DNA of 64,000 nt from Paraburkholderia diazotrophica (GTDB lineage Bacteria > Pseudomonadota > Gammaproteobacteria > Burkholderiales > Burkholderiaceae): the NCBI RefSeq assembly GCF_900108945.1, contig NZ_FNYE01000012.1, positions 155,294-219,293 of the forward strand. Reading direction: 5' to 3'. Below, in pieces: positions 43,428-52,782 of the stretch (positions within the stretch are counted from its first letter, which is position 1; every line of letters starts with the position of its first letter). The notes beneath the pieces were generated by a model, which was not told where the DNA came from, did not search any database, and worked only from the letters and a program-made list of their open reading frames with translations. A program made the position numbers and the translations under genes.

Positions 43428-44291
43428 TCACAACGAAGGCGTCACCACGACGGTACAGGTCGTCCCCGCAGAAAGCAGCACACCGTCCGGCACCGAATCG
43501 ATCTTCACCCGCACCGGCACGCGCTGCGCCAGTCTCACCCAGTTGTACGTCGGATTCACATCGGCCAGCAATTCACGGCTTTCCGGATTGTCCCGGTCGT
43601 AAATCCCTCGCGAGATGCTTTCGACGTGGCCTTTCAGCGTGCCGCCGCTCATCAGCCGGATATCGGCCTTGTCGCCGATCTTCACGTGGGGCAGCTTCGT
43701 CTCCTCGAAGTACCCATAGACCCAGAACGAGTGGCTATCGACGATAGCGAGCTTCGCTGATCCCGCAATCGCATAGTCGCCGCGATAGACGTTCAGGTTC
43801 GTGACGTAGCCATCGACGGGCGACACGACGCGAGTCCGCTCGAGATTGAGCTTCGCCGCATCGAGCGCGGCGAGCGCCTGCTGGTACTGCGCCTCGGCGG
43901 CCGTTGCGGTGTGCGTCGCGTTCTCGCGGCTTTCCTTCGATACGACGAGGCTGTCCATATCCGCGCGACGCCGTGCATCGTCACGGCGCATCTGCAACTC
44001 TGCCTTGCGCGCGGCGACGGCGGCCTGCGCCTGCTCGACGGCGATCTGATAGTGCGACGGATCGATCTGCATCAGCAGATCGCCCTTGTGCACGAACTGG
44101 TTGTCGCGCACGGGCAGCTCGACGACGGCGCCCGACACATCGGGCGCGATGTTCACGACCTCGGCGCGCACGCGGCCGTCGCGCGTCCACGGCTCGTCCA
44201 TGTAATGCACCCACAGCGTACGCCCGATCAAGATCGCGACGACGAATACGATGGCCGTCGCGATAAACCCAATGATGTTTCTGATAGTCAT
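43428..44291 (-). CDS. HlyD/AaeA-family membrane fusion protein
   Basis: 287-residue periplasmic adaptor anchored by one N-terminal membrane segment (IIGFIATAIVFVVAILIG). Biotin-lipoyl halves are visible in VVNIAPDVSGAVVELPVRDNQFVHKGDLLMQIDPSHY and RVVSPVDGYVTNLNVYRGDYAIAG, linked by a coiled coil (EQAQAAVAARKAELQMRRDDARRRA). It is the last gene of the aae-like efflux operon, 13 bases after the DUF1656 gene. It links the FUSC inner-membrane protein with the outer-membrane factor. Confidence 0.93.
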   Translation of the reverse strand: MTIRNIIGFIATAIVFVVAILIGRTLWVHYMDEPWTRDGRVRAEVVNIAPDVSGAVVELPVRDNQFVHKGDLLMQIDPSHYQIAVEQAQAAVAARKAELQMRRDDARRRADMDSLVVSKESRENATHTATAAEAQYQQALAALDAAKLNLERTRVVSPVDGYVTNLNVYRGDYAIAGSAKLAIVDSHSFWVYGYFEETKLPHVKIGDKADIRLMSGGTLKGHVESISRGIYDRDNPESRELLADVNPTYNWVRLAQRVPVRVKIDSVPDGVLLSAGTTCTVVVTPSL

Positions 44292-44304
44292 GATTCGACT
44301 CTGG

Positions 44305-44505
44305 TCAACGATAAACGGCGAGGCCCAACACGCCGCACACACACACGAGCAGGCTTGCGCGGAACAGGGACGGGTGCCATACGACGCGATACACGCCCGT
44401 ATAGGCGATCACGCGATCCAGCAGCCACGTGATCGCGGCACCCGCAATGAACAGCAGCACGATCGCGGGCATGTACGCGTCGAGGACGGCGATCTCACGT
44501 GGCAC
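44305..44505 (-). CDS. DUF1656 (AaeX-like) small membrane protein
   Basis: 66-residue inner-membrane protein starting PREIAVLDAYMPAIVLLFIAGAAITWLLDRVIAYTG, with two membrane helices, typical of DUF1656/AaeX. I choose a GTG at 44505 because AAGGAG stands six bases upstream and DUF1656 members begin M-PRE; a longer ATG start at 44538 lacks this. The start overlaps the end of the FUSC gene by 11 bases. AaeX has no proven function but always accompanies AaeA/AaeB-type exporters. Confidence 0.85.
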   Translation of the reverse strand: MPREIAVLDAYMPAIVLLFIAGAAITWLLDRVIAYTGVYRVVWHPSLFRASLLVCVCGVLGLAVYR

Positions 44506-46726
44506 GGCGAACTCCTTGTGTTGCGTCGCCGCTCGCATCGCAATCGGCGCCGAGCTGCCCCAGCGGCGATTGCGGATCGAGCAGCGCGCTCCGGATGAAA
44601 TGCAGGTGACTCAAGATGCGTTGCAACTGATGGCGCTCTTCGCGCGGCGGCGTGAACGTCGCGAGCGTCTGCTGGACGGCGGCGATCGCATCGGCTGTCG
44701 TGGCGAGCGCGCGGTCGAGGCGCCTCGCGCGCGGCCGCGCGAAAAGACGCGCAATCGCGTCGCACGTCGCGCGCAGCGTCACGCGCCACGGCATCGACGG
44801 CGCGTAGCGCGCATCGCGCGGCAGCGTCGCAATTTCGCTGCGCAAGTCGATCGTCGCGTTGCCGATTTCCAGCACCGCGAACATCCAGCGCATCGTGTCG
44901 CGCTTCACGTCGGGCTCGTTCGGCGCGAGCGCGTTGATCTGGTGCATCAGGTCGCGCGTGCCGCTCTCGAAGCGCGTGCGCAGACGCCACAGACGTTCCC
45001 ACCGCGGCCCGATGTGACCACGGCACGCGAGCACCACCTGAGCGCGCAGGTCGTTCAGCAGACGGTTGCGCAGCCATGGCGTCGACGGCGGCAACAGCAC
45101 GGCGAACGCGATCGACGCGACCAGCATCGAGATCACGAGCGCGAGCGCATCGTTGATGAAGCTGCTTGGGTCGTAATGAATCACGTTGTCGGGGCCCGCG
45201 AGGTAGCAGAAGAAGATGCAATAGCCGACGCCATAGCCCGTCAGCTTCGGGCGCGTCGTCATCCACACGCCGAGCGCGAGGAACGGCGTAAGCGCCGCGC
45301 ACAGCAGCGCAAAGCCGTCGATGTGCGGATAGATGCCGAACGTCAGCATCATCGCGAGCAGCGACGACAACGTCGTGCCGGCCGCCATCTGGAACACGCT
45401 GCGCGTCGGATTCGGCGACGACGACGCGAGCGCGCAGACGGCGGCTGCGTCCAGTGTGAGCGTCGCGCCGCTCGGCCAGGCGGTGGCGATCCAGAAGGCG
45501 CCGAGTATCGACATCACGATCGCCGCGCGCAGACCCGCGACGCCCGCCGCGATGCCGTTCGTCTTCGGCTCATAGCGCTCGATCCAGCGCTCGCGTTCAT
45601 GCGTCGCGACGGCAAGCGACGCGTAGGTCGCCGCATATGCGTGCAGATCGTCGACAAAGCGGTACAGCAGTTCCGCGCCCGTGTCGAAATCGAGCAACGG
45701 CACATCGGCGTTGCCTTCGAGTTCGGCGCGCGTCGCCCGCACGCGCTTCGGCAGTTCGGCCTTGTAGGTTTCGAGCTGCGCGGCGGCATGCGCGGCGTCG
45801 GCAGCCGTGAGCACGGGCTCGCCCGATTTGCTGAGCAACGGCGCGATCTCGCGGAAGTACGGCTCGAGCGCAGCCACCGCGGCCGTCGCGCCCGCCGCGC
45901 GCAGGCGGTTCATCAACTGATGCAGTGCGTGAAAGCGCGTCGATACCGTCATGAACTCGCTGTTCAGACGCGACAGACGGCCGTTGCGCATCCGCGAATC
46001 GGGGCTCTCGAACACGGCGACGCTGCGCACGGCTTCGAAGCCCACGATGTCCGCGACGAATTTCGCATTGGTGTCCTCGATCTGCGCGCGATCGGCTTTG
46101 CCCGACAGCGCCGCGCACACATAGTCGACGAACGACGAGAAGCGCGCGCGCACCGTGCTGCGCATCTGCTCGCCCGCGTGCTCGGGAAACACCAGCGCGC
46201 TCACGACGCCCGAGCAGACGATGCCGACCACGACTTCGGCGACCCGCGTGAGGGCCGTCATGAACGCGCCATCGGGATGCTGCGAGGCGGGAATGCCGAT
46301 CAGCGCTGCCGTGTAGCCCGCCAGCACGAAGCCGTATGAGCGGAAGTTGCGGTTGCGCGCGGCGCCCGCCGTGCAGATGCCGACCCAGATCGCCGTCGAC
46401 GCGATGAAGAGTTCCGGCTGCTGCGCGAACAGGCAGATCAGCGCGAGCATCACGACGAGACCGATCAGCGTGCCGCAGATCCGGTAGAAGCTCTTCGCGA
46501 ACACCATGCCGCTTTGCGGCTGCATCACGATAAATACGGTCGTCATTGCGGTGCGCGGCTGCGGCAGGTCGAGCCGCATCGCGATGCCGAGCGCGAGAAA
46601 ACACGCGGCGAGCGCCTTGAAGAGGTAGATCCACGTGCGGCCGTCGGTGCGCGCCCAGTGGACGAACGCAGCGTAGAGCGCGCCGGGTGTCTGGGGCGTG
46701 CGCGAGACGGAATGGTTGGTGGACAT
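44495..46726 (-). CDS. FUSC/AaeB-family aromatic acid efflux protein
   Basis: 743-residue inner-membrane protein of the FUSC/p-hydroxybenzoate efflux (AaeB) family: two blocks of membrane helices (about 35-190 and 385-530) separated by and followed by soluble regions. The block LPQPRTAMTTVFIVMQPQSGMVFAKSFYRICGTLIG is the family signature, repeated more weakly in the second half (PNPTRSVFQMAAGTTLSSLLAMM). Start ATG at 46726 with GGAGAAG upstream. The operon is OMF, FUSC, DUF1656, HlyD. It should export aromatic carboxylic acids or fusaric acid-like compounds. Confidence 0.92.
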   Translation of the reverse strand: MSTNHSVSRTPQTPGALYAAFVHWARTDGRTWIYLFKALAACFLALGIAMRLDLPQPRTAMTTVFIVMQPQSGMVFAKSFYRICGTLIGLVVMLALICLFAQQPELFIASTAIWVGICTAGAARNRNFRSYGFVLAGYTAALIGIPASQHPDGAFMTALTRVAEVVVGIVCSGVVSALVFPEHAGEQMRSTVRARFSSFVDYVCAALSGKADRAQIEDTNAKFVADIVGFEAVRSVAVFESPDSRMRNGRLSRLNSEFMTVSTRFHALHQLMNRLRAAGATAAVAALEPYFREIAPLLSKSGEPVLTAADAAHAAAQLETYKAELPKRVRATRAELEGNADVPLLDFDTGAELLYRFVDDLHAYAATYASLAVATHERERWIERYEPKTNGIAAGVAGLRAAIVMSILGAFWIATAWPSGATLTLDAAAVCALASSSPNPTRSVFQMAAGTTLSSLLAMMLTFGIYPHIDGFALLCAALTPFLALGVWMTTRPKLTGYGVGYCIFFCYLAGPDNVIHYDPSSFINDALALVISMLVASIAFAVLLPPSTPWLRNRLLNDLRAQVVLACRGHIGPRWERLWRLRTRFESGTRDLMHQINALAPNEPDVKRDTMRWMFAVLEIGNATIDLRSEIATLPRDARYAPSMPWRVTLRATCDAIARLFARPRARRLDRALATTADAIAAVQQTLATFTPPREERHQLQRILSHLHFIRSALLDPQSPLGQLGADCDASGDATQGVRRAT

Positions 46727-46742
46727 CGGCGGCTTCTCCGTG

Positions 46743-48362
46743 TTAGCGGACGCTGGACGCGCCCGTGATCGCGCCCATCGATGTGCCCTTCGGCGCGTCC
46801 TTCGATACGCCCTTCGATACGCCCTTCGACGTGTCGGCCGTGGAGGCGGCCGCGCGGTCCGCAGACCTGTCCTTGCCCTTGCCGTGCGCGGGCAGCACGT
46901 CCTTTTGAGTCGGGCCATCGGCAGGATCGATCAGGCCGCCGCCGAGCGCGGTGACGAGCTTCGCGTGCGCCGACAGCTGCTCGGCGTGCACCTTCGCGAC
47001 GCCTTCCTGCGCGCGCAGCAATTGCGTCTGCGCGATCAGCACGTTCACGTAATCCGTCAGGCCACGCCGATAACCCTCGCGCGCAAGCTGGTAGCTCTTG
47101 TTCGCCGCCGCGACGGAACGCTGAGCGTCCTTCAGCTGCGTATCGAGCGAGCGCATGCGCACGACCTCGTCGGCAATCTCCTTGAGCGCGGTGACGATCG
47201 TCTGGTTGTACTGCTCGACGGCTACGTCGTAGCCCGCCGATGCTGCGCCCAGTTGCGAGCGCAGACGTCCTCCCGTGAAGATCGGCAGCGACAGCGCGGG
47301 ACCCGCCGTCCAGCCGCCCGATGCCGACTTCAGAAAGCCGAACAGCGGCCCCATCGCCGCATAGCCGCCGACGGACGCGAGCAGGTCGATGTTCGGATAG
47401 AAGTCGGCCTTCGCGACGTCGATGCCGCGCGCCTGCGCGGCGACCGTCCAGCGCGCGGCGACGATGTCGGGGCGATGGCCGATCAGCTCGGCGGGCAGCG
47501 TCGACGGCAGGCCGGCGAACGCGGATAGCGACAGCTGCGGGCGCGTGATCGAATCGCCCGCGCCGGGACCCTTGCCCGCGAGCGCGGCAAGCTGGTTGCG
47601 GCCGAGCGCGATCGACTCCTCGAGCGCGTCGATCTGGCGTTCGTATTCGGGCAGCGGCGCTTGCGCCTGCGCGACTTCGAGCTGCGTGCCGATGCCGCCC
47701 TTCAGGCGCCCGTTCGCCAGTGCGGCGACCTGTTGCTGCTGTTCGAGCGTCGACTTCGCGATATCGAGCAGCGCGTAGTTGAGCGACATCTCGATGTAGG
47801 TGCGCACGATGTTCGATTCGAGTTCGAGCTGCGCGGCGCGGTAGTCGGCGGCGCGGGCATGCGCGACGTCGAGCGCCTGTTCCGCGGCGTTCTTGTCCTT
47901 GCCCCACAGGTCGAGGTGGTACGACAAGCCGAGCTCGGCCGTGTTGTTCCACGATTCCTGGCCGGCGAGCGGGCCGGGGCCGTAAAAGACGTTGTCCGGC
48001 CATTGCTTGCGCTGGATCTGCATGCCGCCGTTGACCTGCGGCAGCAGCGCGGACTTCGCGACACCCGCCATCGACTGCGCCTCGCGCACGCGCGCCTGCG
48101 CCGCGGCGAGCGACGGATTGCCCGCCTGCGCCGCTTCGATCCATGCATTCAGCTGCGGATCGTTATAGGCGCGCCACCAGTCGGCGGCGGGCCATTGGGC
48201 GTCGGCATCGGCCGCGCGGATCGCCGCGCCGACGTCGAGCGTCGCGGGATCGGTGCGGGTGGATTCGGGAGCAATGTGCCCGGTACTCGCACAGCCGGCG
48301 ATTATCAACGAGATCGTAAGAACCGACAGTGCGGCGATCCCTTTTTTAACCGGAAACTGCAC
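46743..48362 (-). CDS. NodT-family outer-membrane efflux lipoprotein
   Basis: 539-residue TolC-like outer-membrane factor. Lipobox LIIAGC gives a lipidated Cys near residue 24, followed by two OEP repeats (PSLAAAQARVREAQSMAGVAKSALLPQVNGG and GGWTAGPALSLPIFTGGRLRSQLGAASAGY). GTG start at 48362 follows GGAG. The C-terminus carries about 55 extra residues of low complexity with SKGV units encoded by a 12-bp repeat (46801-46824), beyond the usual end. First gene of the efflux operon, 16 bases ahead of FUSC. Confidence 0.92.
   Translation of the reverse strand: MQFPVKKGIAALSVLTISLIIAGCASTGHIAPESTRTDPATLDVGAAIRAADADAQWPAADWWRAYNDPQLNAWIEAAQAGNPSLAAAQARVREAQSMAGVAKSALLPQVNGGMQIQRKQWPDNVFYGPGPLAGQESWNNTAELGLSYHLDLWGKDKNAAEQALDVAHARAADYRAAQLELESNIVRTYIEMSLNYALLDIAKSTLEQQQQVAALANGRLKGGIGTQLEVAQAQAPLPEYERQIDALEESIALGRNQLAALAGKGPGAGDSITRPQLSLSAFAGLPSTLPAELIGHRPDIVAARWTVAAQARGIDVAKADFYPNIDLLASVGGYAAMGPLFGFLKSASGGWTAGPALSLPIFTGGRLRSQLGAASAGYDVAVEQYNQTIVTALKEIADEVVRMRSLDTQLKDAQRSVAAANKSYQLAREGYRRGLTDYVNVLIAQTQLLRAQEGVAKVHAEQLSAHAKLVTALGGGLIDPADGPTQKDVLPAHGKGKDRSADRAAASTADTSKGVSKGVSKDAPKGTSMGAITGASSVR
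46801..46824. repeat. 12-bp tandem repeat in OMF C-terminal tail
   Basis: TTCGATACGCCC twice in tandem, with degraded partial copies on both sides, encoding SKGV units on the minus strand in a disordered tail. Confidence 0.8.
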
Positions 48363-48524
48363 GATTTGCTCTCCAAGAGGCTATTTAAGCTAGGGCCTCA
48401 TTATATTTTTTGGGTAATTAAGGAATAACCCGTAAGGGTGCAACGCATACTTACGCAGAATGAGATAATCGTCTTTCCAAATCGTGCAACAATCTTTCCT
48501 GTACAGAGAGATTGGATTCGAAAT
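48363..48524. promoter_or_regulatory. Divergent promoter region between efflux operon and its LysR regulator
   Basis: 162 bases, AT-rich in the centre. A minus-strand TATAAT lies at 48405-48400 ahead of the OMF gene, without a clear -35, as is common for LysR-activated promoters. No single T-N11-A site can be picked with confidence. Confidence 0.5.
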
Positions 48525-49463
48525 ATGGATACGCTTCAGAACATGCGCGTATTTGTCCGCGTCGTCGAAGCGGGCAGCTTTACGGGCGCGGCCCAGCATC
48601 TCAACACGACGACGGCCTATGCGTCGCGTGCCGTGTCCGATCTGGAGGCGCATCTGCGCACGCGTCTGTTGAACCGCACGACGCGCCGCATCGCGCTCAC
48701 GGAAGCGGGCGAGCGCTATCTGCAGCGCTGCGAGCAGATTCTCGCGTACGTGGACCAGGCGGAAGCCGAAGCTAGCGACGCGCACGCGCGTCCGTCGGGC
48801 AAGCTGAAAGTCCATGCGATGACGAGCTTCGGCCAGCACTACGTGGTGCCCGCCGTCAGCCGCTATCAGCGGCGTTATCCCGATGTCCATCTCGAACTGA
48901 CGCTCGCGCAGCGCATGCCCGATCTGCTCGACGAAGGCTATGACGTCGCGCTCGTGCTCGCGCAGAGCCTGCCGGACTCCGGGCTCGTGTCGCAGCGCCT
49001 GGGCAGCGCGTTCAGCATCGCGTGCGCGTCGCCCGATTATCTGGAGCGCAACGGCGTGCCGCAGACGCTCGCCGATCTGCGCGGCCATACCTGCCTGCAG
49101 ATGATCACGCCCGTCATGCCCGCCGACGAATGGACGTTCGACGGTCCCAACGGCCAGGAGACGCTGCATCTCGGCGCGACCACGTTCCAGATCAACGTCG
49201 CGGAAGCGATGGCCGTGGCCGTGCGCGAAGGGATGGGCGTCGCGGTGCTGCCGATCTATTCGGCGATTGCGGGCCTGCGCAGCGGCGAACTCGTGTGGAT
49301 TCTGCCCGAGTACATCTCGCAGGAGATGAACGTGTACGCGCTGTATCCGTCACGGCAGTATCTGGACGCGAAGATCCGCACATGGGTCGAATTCCTGCGC
49401 GACGAACTGCCCGCGACGCTCGCCGCCGATCAGGCGGAACTGCGCAAGTTCGCGCGCACCTGA
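48525..49463 (+). CDS. LysR-family regulator of the aae-like efflux operon
   Basis: 312-residue LysR-type regulator: wHTH at residues 1-60 (MDTLQNMRVFVRVVEAGSFTGAAQHLN, SRAVSDLEAHL), effector domain after. Sequence style (LTEAGERYLQRCEQIL, LKVHAMTSFGQHYVVPAVSRY) is that of the AaeR/DhcR group. The divergent placement before the OMF-FUSC-DUF1656-HlyD operon copies aaeR-aaeXAB of Escherichia coli, whose inducers are aromatic acids. Start at the ATG at 48525; the frame is open further upstream to 48438 but that covers the promoter region. Confidence 0.92.
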   Translation: MDTLQNMRVFVRVVEAGSFTGAAQHLNTTTAYASRAVSDLEAHLRTRLLNRTTRRIALTEAGERYLQRCEQILAYVDQAEAEASDAHARPSGKLKVHAMTSFGQHYVVPAVSRYQRRYPDVHLELTLAQRMPDLLDEGYDVALVLAQSLPDSGLVSQRLGSAFSIACASPDYLERNGVPQTLADLRGHTCLQMITPVMPADEWTFDGPNGQETLHLGATTFQINVAEAMAVAVREGMGVAVLPIYSAIAGLRSGELVWILPEYISQEMNVYALYPSRQYLDAKIRTWVEFLRDELPATLAADQAELRKFART

Positions 49464-49683
49464 CACCAACCGGCGCGGCGCGAAGGGCGGCATGCGATAT
49501 GCGGCGTGTGATGTACTGGTACTGCGTGATGCAGGAAAGACGCAGAAAGGACCTTTGACGCTCTGTTACATCCCGCCGTTGCGTCGCAACACTTCCTTAC
49601 TTCCGCACCGCATCGGGTTTGCTAACGTTGCGTCAAGGCCGAGAGCTTCCGGCACGCAGGCACATTGAAACGAAGGGGAAATC

Positions 49684-49842
49684 ATGGATACGCATCTGAT
49701 GATCGGCGTCGCCGTCATGTTCGGACTGATCGGAATCGCCGCGTCGCGCGACATTCTCCGGTGGTTGCGGCCTCAGGCGCGGCTCGTGCCCGTGCGCGCG
49801 GAGCGGCCCGCGCGGCGCTCGCGCGATGCCAGCAGCATGTAG
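49684..49842 (+). CDS. Possible 52-residue single-pass membrane protein
   Basis: ATG at 49684 with GAAGGGGAAATC directly upstream, encoding MDTHLMIGVAVMFGLIGIAA, then SRDILRWLRPQARLVP and an Arg-rich end. One hydrophobic segment (residues about 5-20) followed by a positive cytoplasmic tail would fit a small inner-membrane protein. The strong ribosome site supports it; no family recognised. Lies alone between the LysR and metallophosphoesterase genes. Confidence 0.5.
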   Translation: MDTHLMIGVAVMFGLIGIAASRDILRWLRPQARLVPVRAERPARRSRDASSM

Positions 49843-49893
49843 CCCGCGGATAGCAAGCCCTTAAGCAGACTCAGGCAACCGTCAGGCAGACCT

Positions 49894-50757
49894 TCAGAGT
49901 TCGACGACTTTGTCCCACGCGAACTCGTCATTTTCGAGCCGACGCGAGCGGCGATCGATATAGCCGCGCGGATTGCAGACGACGCGCGTGCCGTTCTCCA
50001 CATAATCGAAGGCCGTGTGCGTATGTCCGTGCACCCACAGCGCGACCGGCGCGCGCACGAGCGACGGCAGATGATTCACGAAGCCTGCGGACACGGGGTC
50101 GTCCGCGTAACGCTCGGCGAGACTGCGCCGATGCGGCGCGTGATGCGTGACGACGATCGTCTTGCCATCGAACGGCTTGGCCAGTTCCGCTTCGAGCCAC
50201 GCGCGTGCGTGCCTGTGAAGCGCAAGCGTATCGGCGGGGGTCAGGTTGCGCGGCGTGTTGTCCTGTACGCGGTCCTGTGCGCGGTTGGCGCGTTGCGGAT
50301 CGGTTGCATGGCCGGCATCGTTGCCCGCCGTCCACGTCACCTGAATCCATCCGCGATAGTCGAGCATCACGCGCTCGGCGGCTGCAATCGATTTCGAGCG
50401 TGACTCTTCATCAACGCCATACAGGTCGAAATCGGTCCATAGCGTCGTGCCGAGCACGCGCCAGTTGCCGTCCGGATCGACGAGCGTCGCGTTGTTGAGA
50501 AAGTGAACGTTGTCGATGCTCGCGGCCGCGTCGTGCATCGCCGCTTCGAGCGCGCCGAACTCGCCGTCGTAGTACTCGTGATTGCCCGGCACGTAGACGA
50601 CGGGCACCGCGCCGTCGAACGTCTCGGCCGCCCAGCGCAAGCCTTCCGCATGGTTGTGAATGTCGCCTGCCAGTACGACGAGATCGGCGTTTGCATGCGG
50701 GATCACTTCCGGCTGGTCGCACTCGAGATGCAGGTCGGACAGCACGCGAATTTTCAT
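49894..50757 (-). CDS. Metallophosphoesterase
   Basis: 287-residue calcineurin-like phosphoesterase. All metal motifs are present: SDLHLE (Asp8, His10), GDIH (Asp32), GNHEYY (Asn59, His60), VVTHHAPH and GHTHTAFDY. Between 110 and 185 the sequence is variable and polar. Cytoplasmic, no signal peptide. The physiological phosphoester is unknown. It follows the FAD dehydrogenase gene by 27 bases on the same strand, so they may be co-transcribed. Confidence 0.92.
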   Translation of the reverse strand: MKIRVLSDLHLECDQPEVIPHANADLVVLAGDIHNHAEGLRWAAETFDGAVPVVYVPGNHEYYDGEFGALEAAMHDAAASIDNVHFLNNATLVDPDGNWRVLGTTLWTDFDLYGVDEESRSKSIAAAERVMLDYRGWIQVTWTAGNDAGHATDPQRANRAQDRVQDNTPRNLTPADTLALHRHARAWLEAELAKPFDGKTIVVTHHAPHRRSLAERYADDPVSAGFVNHLPSLVRAPVALWVHGHTHTAFDYVENGTRVVCNPRGYIDRRSRRLENDEFAWDKVVEL

Positions 50758-50784
50758 AAACGCCTCTCGTCGATACCGATGCCG

Positions 50785-52212
50785 TTAGCGTAGCACCTTG
50801 CCGGGATTCATCAGGTTGAGCGGATCGAACGCGGCTTTCAATGTCTTCATCAGACGCACTTCGACGTCCGACTTGTAATGCGCGGCTTCGTCGATTTTCA
50901 GCTGCCCGACTCCATGCTCCGCGCTGATGCTGCCGCGATGCCGATGCACGCTGTCGTAGACGATCTGATTCATCGTGCTCTGGTACTGGGCGAGAAACGC
51001 TTTCGCATCGACGCCTTCCGGTGCCTGCACGTTGTAGTGCAGATTGCCGTCGCCGAGATGACCGAACGTGACCATGCGCGCACCCGGCACGGCCTTCGCG
51101 ATCGCGGCGTCGGTTTCGCCGATGAAGTGGCCGATGCGCGAAATCGGTACGGCGATATCGTGCTTGATGTTCAACCCTTCTTCGGCCTGCGCGAGAGGAA
51201 TGTGCTCGCGCAGATTCCAGAATGCCTTCGACTGCGCGAGATTCTCCGCGACCACGGCATCTTCGACGACGTTGTCTCCAAGCGCCGTTTCCATCAGCCG
51301 CTCGAAGAGCGCGCGCGCATGCTCTTCGCTCTCGCTGTCCGACAGTTCGAGCAGCACGATCTGCGCATGCCGTTGTGCGAACGGATAGCGCATCTGCGGG
51401 AAATGCTTGCCCACGAGTTGCAGGCAGAAATCCGACATCAGCTCGAAGCCCGTCAGCAGCGGTCCGGCGTGACGCTGCGCGAGCGACAGAAAATCCAGCG
51501 CGGCATGCGGCGACGGCAACGCGGCGAGCGCGGTCACGCGAGCGGCCGGCTGCGGATGCAGCTTCATCACGGCGGCCGTGATGATGCCGAGCGTGCCTTC
51601 CGCGCCGATAAAAAGATCGCGCAGATCGTAGCCCGTATTGTCCTTGCGCAGTCCGCGCAGCCCGTCCCACAGCTCGCCTTGCGGCGTCACCACTTCGAGG
51701 CCGAGACACAGCTCGCGCGCATTGCCGTAGCGCAGCACGCCCGTGCCGCCCGCGTTCGTCGACAGATTGCCGCCGATCGAGCAACTGCCTTCCGCCGCGA
51801 GACTCAGCGGGAACAGGCGTCCCGCCGCTTCGGCGCGCGCCTGCATGTCCGCGAGCACGACGCCTGCTTCGACCGTGATCGTGTTGTTGTGCGGATCGAC
51901 GTCGCGCACGCGGTTCAGGCGCTTGAGACTCAGCACCGCTTGCGCGCCGCTCGCATCGGGCGTGGCGCCGCCGGCGAGGCCCGTATTGCCGCCTTGCGGC
52001 ACGATCGCGACGCGGTGCTCGTTCGCGAGCCGCACGAGCGCGGCGACCTCTTCAGCCGTCGACGGACACAGCACTGCACACGCGCTGCCCGTGTAGCGGC
52101 GGCGCCAGTCGGTCAGAAAGGGCGCGGTGTCGTGCGGATCGGTGAGGACGTGCGCGGCGCCGATGGCATCGATGCATGCGGCGACGAAGGGCGAAGTGGC
52201 GGCGGAATTCAT
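50785..52212 (-). CDS. FAD-linked 2-hydroxyacid dehydrogenase (GlcD/D2HGDH type)
   Basis: 475-residue flavoprotein of the FAD-linked oxidase family. FAD-binding PCMH domain: AIVPQGGNTGLAGGATPDASGAQAVLSLKRLNRV and GSCSIGGNLSTNAGGTGVLRYGNARE; C-terminal substrate domain: FGHLGDGNLHYN, SISAEHGVGQLK and FDPLNLMNPGKVL. These are shared by D-2-hydroxyglutarate, D-lactate and glycolate dehydrogenase subunits. Single gene without GlcE/GlcF neighbours favours a one-subunit D-2-hydroxyacid dehydrogenase. Start ATG at 52212. Confidence 0.92.
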   Translation of the reverse strand: MNSAATSPFVAACIDAIGAAHVLTDPHDTAPFLTDWRRRYTGSACAVLCPSTAEEVAALVRLANEHRVAIVPQGGNTGLAGGATPDASGAQAVLSLKRLNRVRDVDPHNNTITVEAGVVLADMQARAEAAGRLFPLSLAAEGSCSIGGNLSTNAGGTGVLRYGNARELCLGLEVVTPQGELWDGLRGLRKDNTGYDLRDLFIGAEGTLGIITAAVMKLHPQPAARVTALAALPSPHAALDFLSLAQRHAGPLLTGFELMSDFCLQLVGKHFPQMRYPFAQRHAQIVLLELSDSESEEHARALFERLMETALGDNVVEDAVVAENLAQSKAFWNLREHIPLAQAEEGLNIKHDIAVPISRIGHFIGETDAAIAKAVPGARMVTFGHLGDGNLHYNVQAPEGVDAKAFLAQYQSTMNQIVYDSVHRHRGSISAEHGVGQLKIDEAAHYKSDVEVRLMKTLKAAFDPLNLMNPGKVLR

Positions 52213-52351
52213 GTTGGTCGGTCAGAACGGGTAGCGCATGTTCGGCTGGTGCGCGAATCGGTTCGCGCGGGTTGGGCCGCCGTGGCCATGGCGGCCACCG
52301 GGTCATCAGGGCGCTGCGCGGCGGGGCTGGCGTCGCGCGGCGGCGCGCAAT

Positions 52352-52780
52352 TCAGGCGGAACCGCTCGCAGGTCCGCTTGCTGGTCCATTCTCGCGCGCA
52401 TGGCGTTTCGCCGCGCGCTTGAACGGCGCGACATAGACGAGCGCGCAGACGAAGAACGTTGCAGCGAGCAGCACCTCGCACCAGCCGAGGCGAGCGCTCA
52501 GGCCGCGGTCGGACATGCCGCGCACGATGCCTTCCATCAGATACAGCAGGCTCAGCATCGACGCCCATTGCAGCGTATAGAGCCGCTTGCGGAACACGCC
52601 CGGCAGCGCGAGCAGCAGCGGCACGGCCTTGAGCACCAGCAGCGAGCCGCCCGCGCGCAACGGTGCGAGCCACCATTCCCAGGCGACGCACAGCGCGATC
52701 AACGCGATGAGCGCAAGCGCCGCGCCCGATGCGGCGGCGCGATTGCCTTGCGCGCCCATGCCGGTTGCGTCGCGCGGCAT
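52352..52780 (-). CDS. DUF2069 membrane protein
   Basis: 142-residue inner-membrane protein with about four membrane segments (ALALIALIALCVAWEWWLAP, GGSLLVLKAVPLLLALPGVF, LQWASMLSLLYLMEGIVRG, CEVLLAATFFVCALVYVAPF). The PLRAGGSLLVLKAVPLLLALPGVFRKRLYTLQW stretch is typical of DUF2069. The ATG at 52780 lies two bases after the wrbA stop (TGAACATG), so the pair is translationally linked; a frame open to 53182 overlaps wrbA and is rejected. Function unknown. Confidence 0.88.
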   Translation of the reverse strand: MPRDATGMGAQGNRAAASGAALALIALIALCVAWEWWLAPLRAGGSLLVLKAVPLLLALPGVFRKRLYTLQWASMLSLLYLMEGIVRGMSDRGLSARLGWCEVLLAATFFVCALVYVAPFKRAAKRHARENGPASGPASGSA

Positions 52781-52782
52781 GT

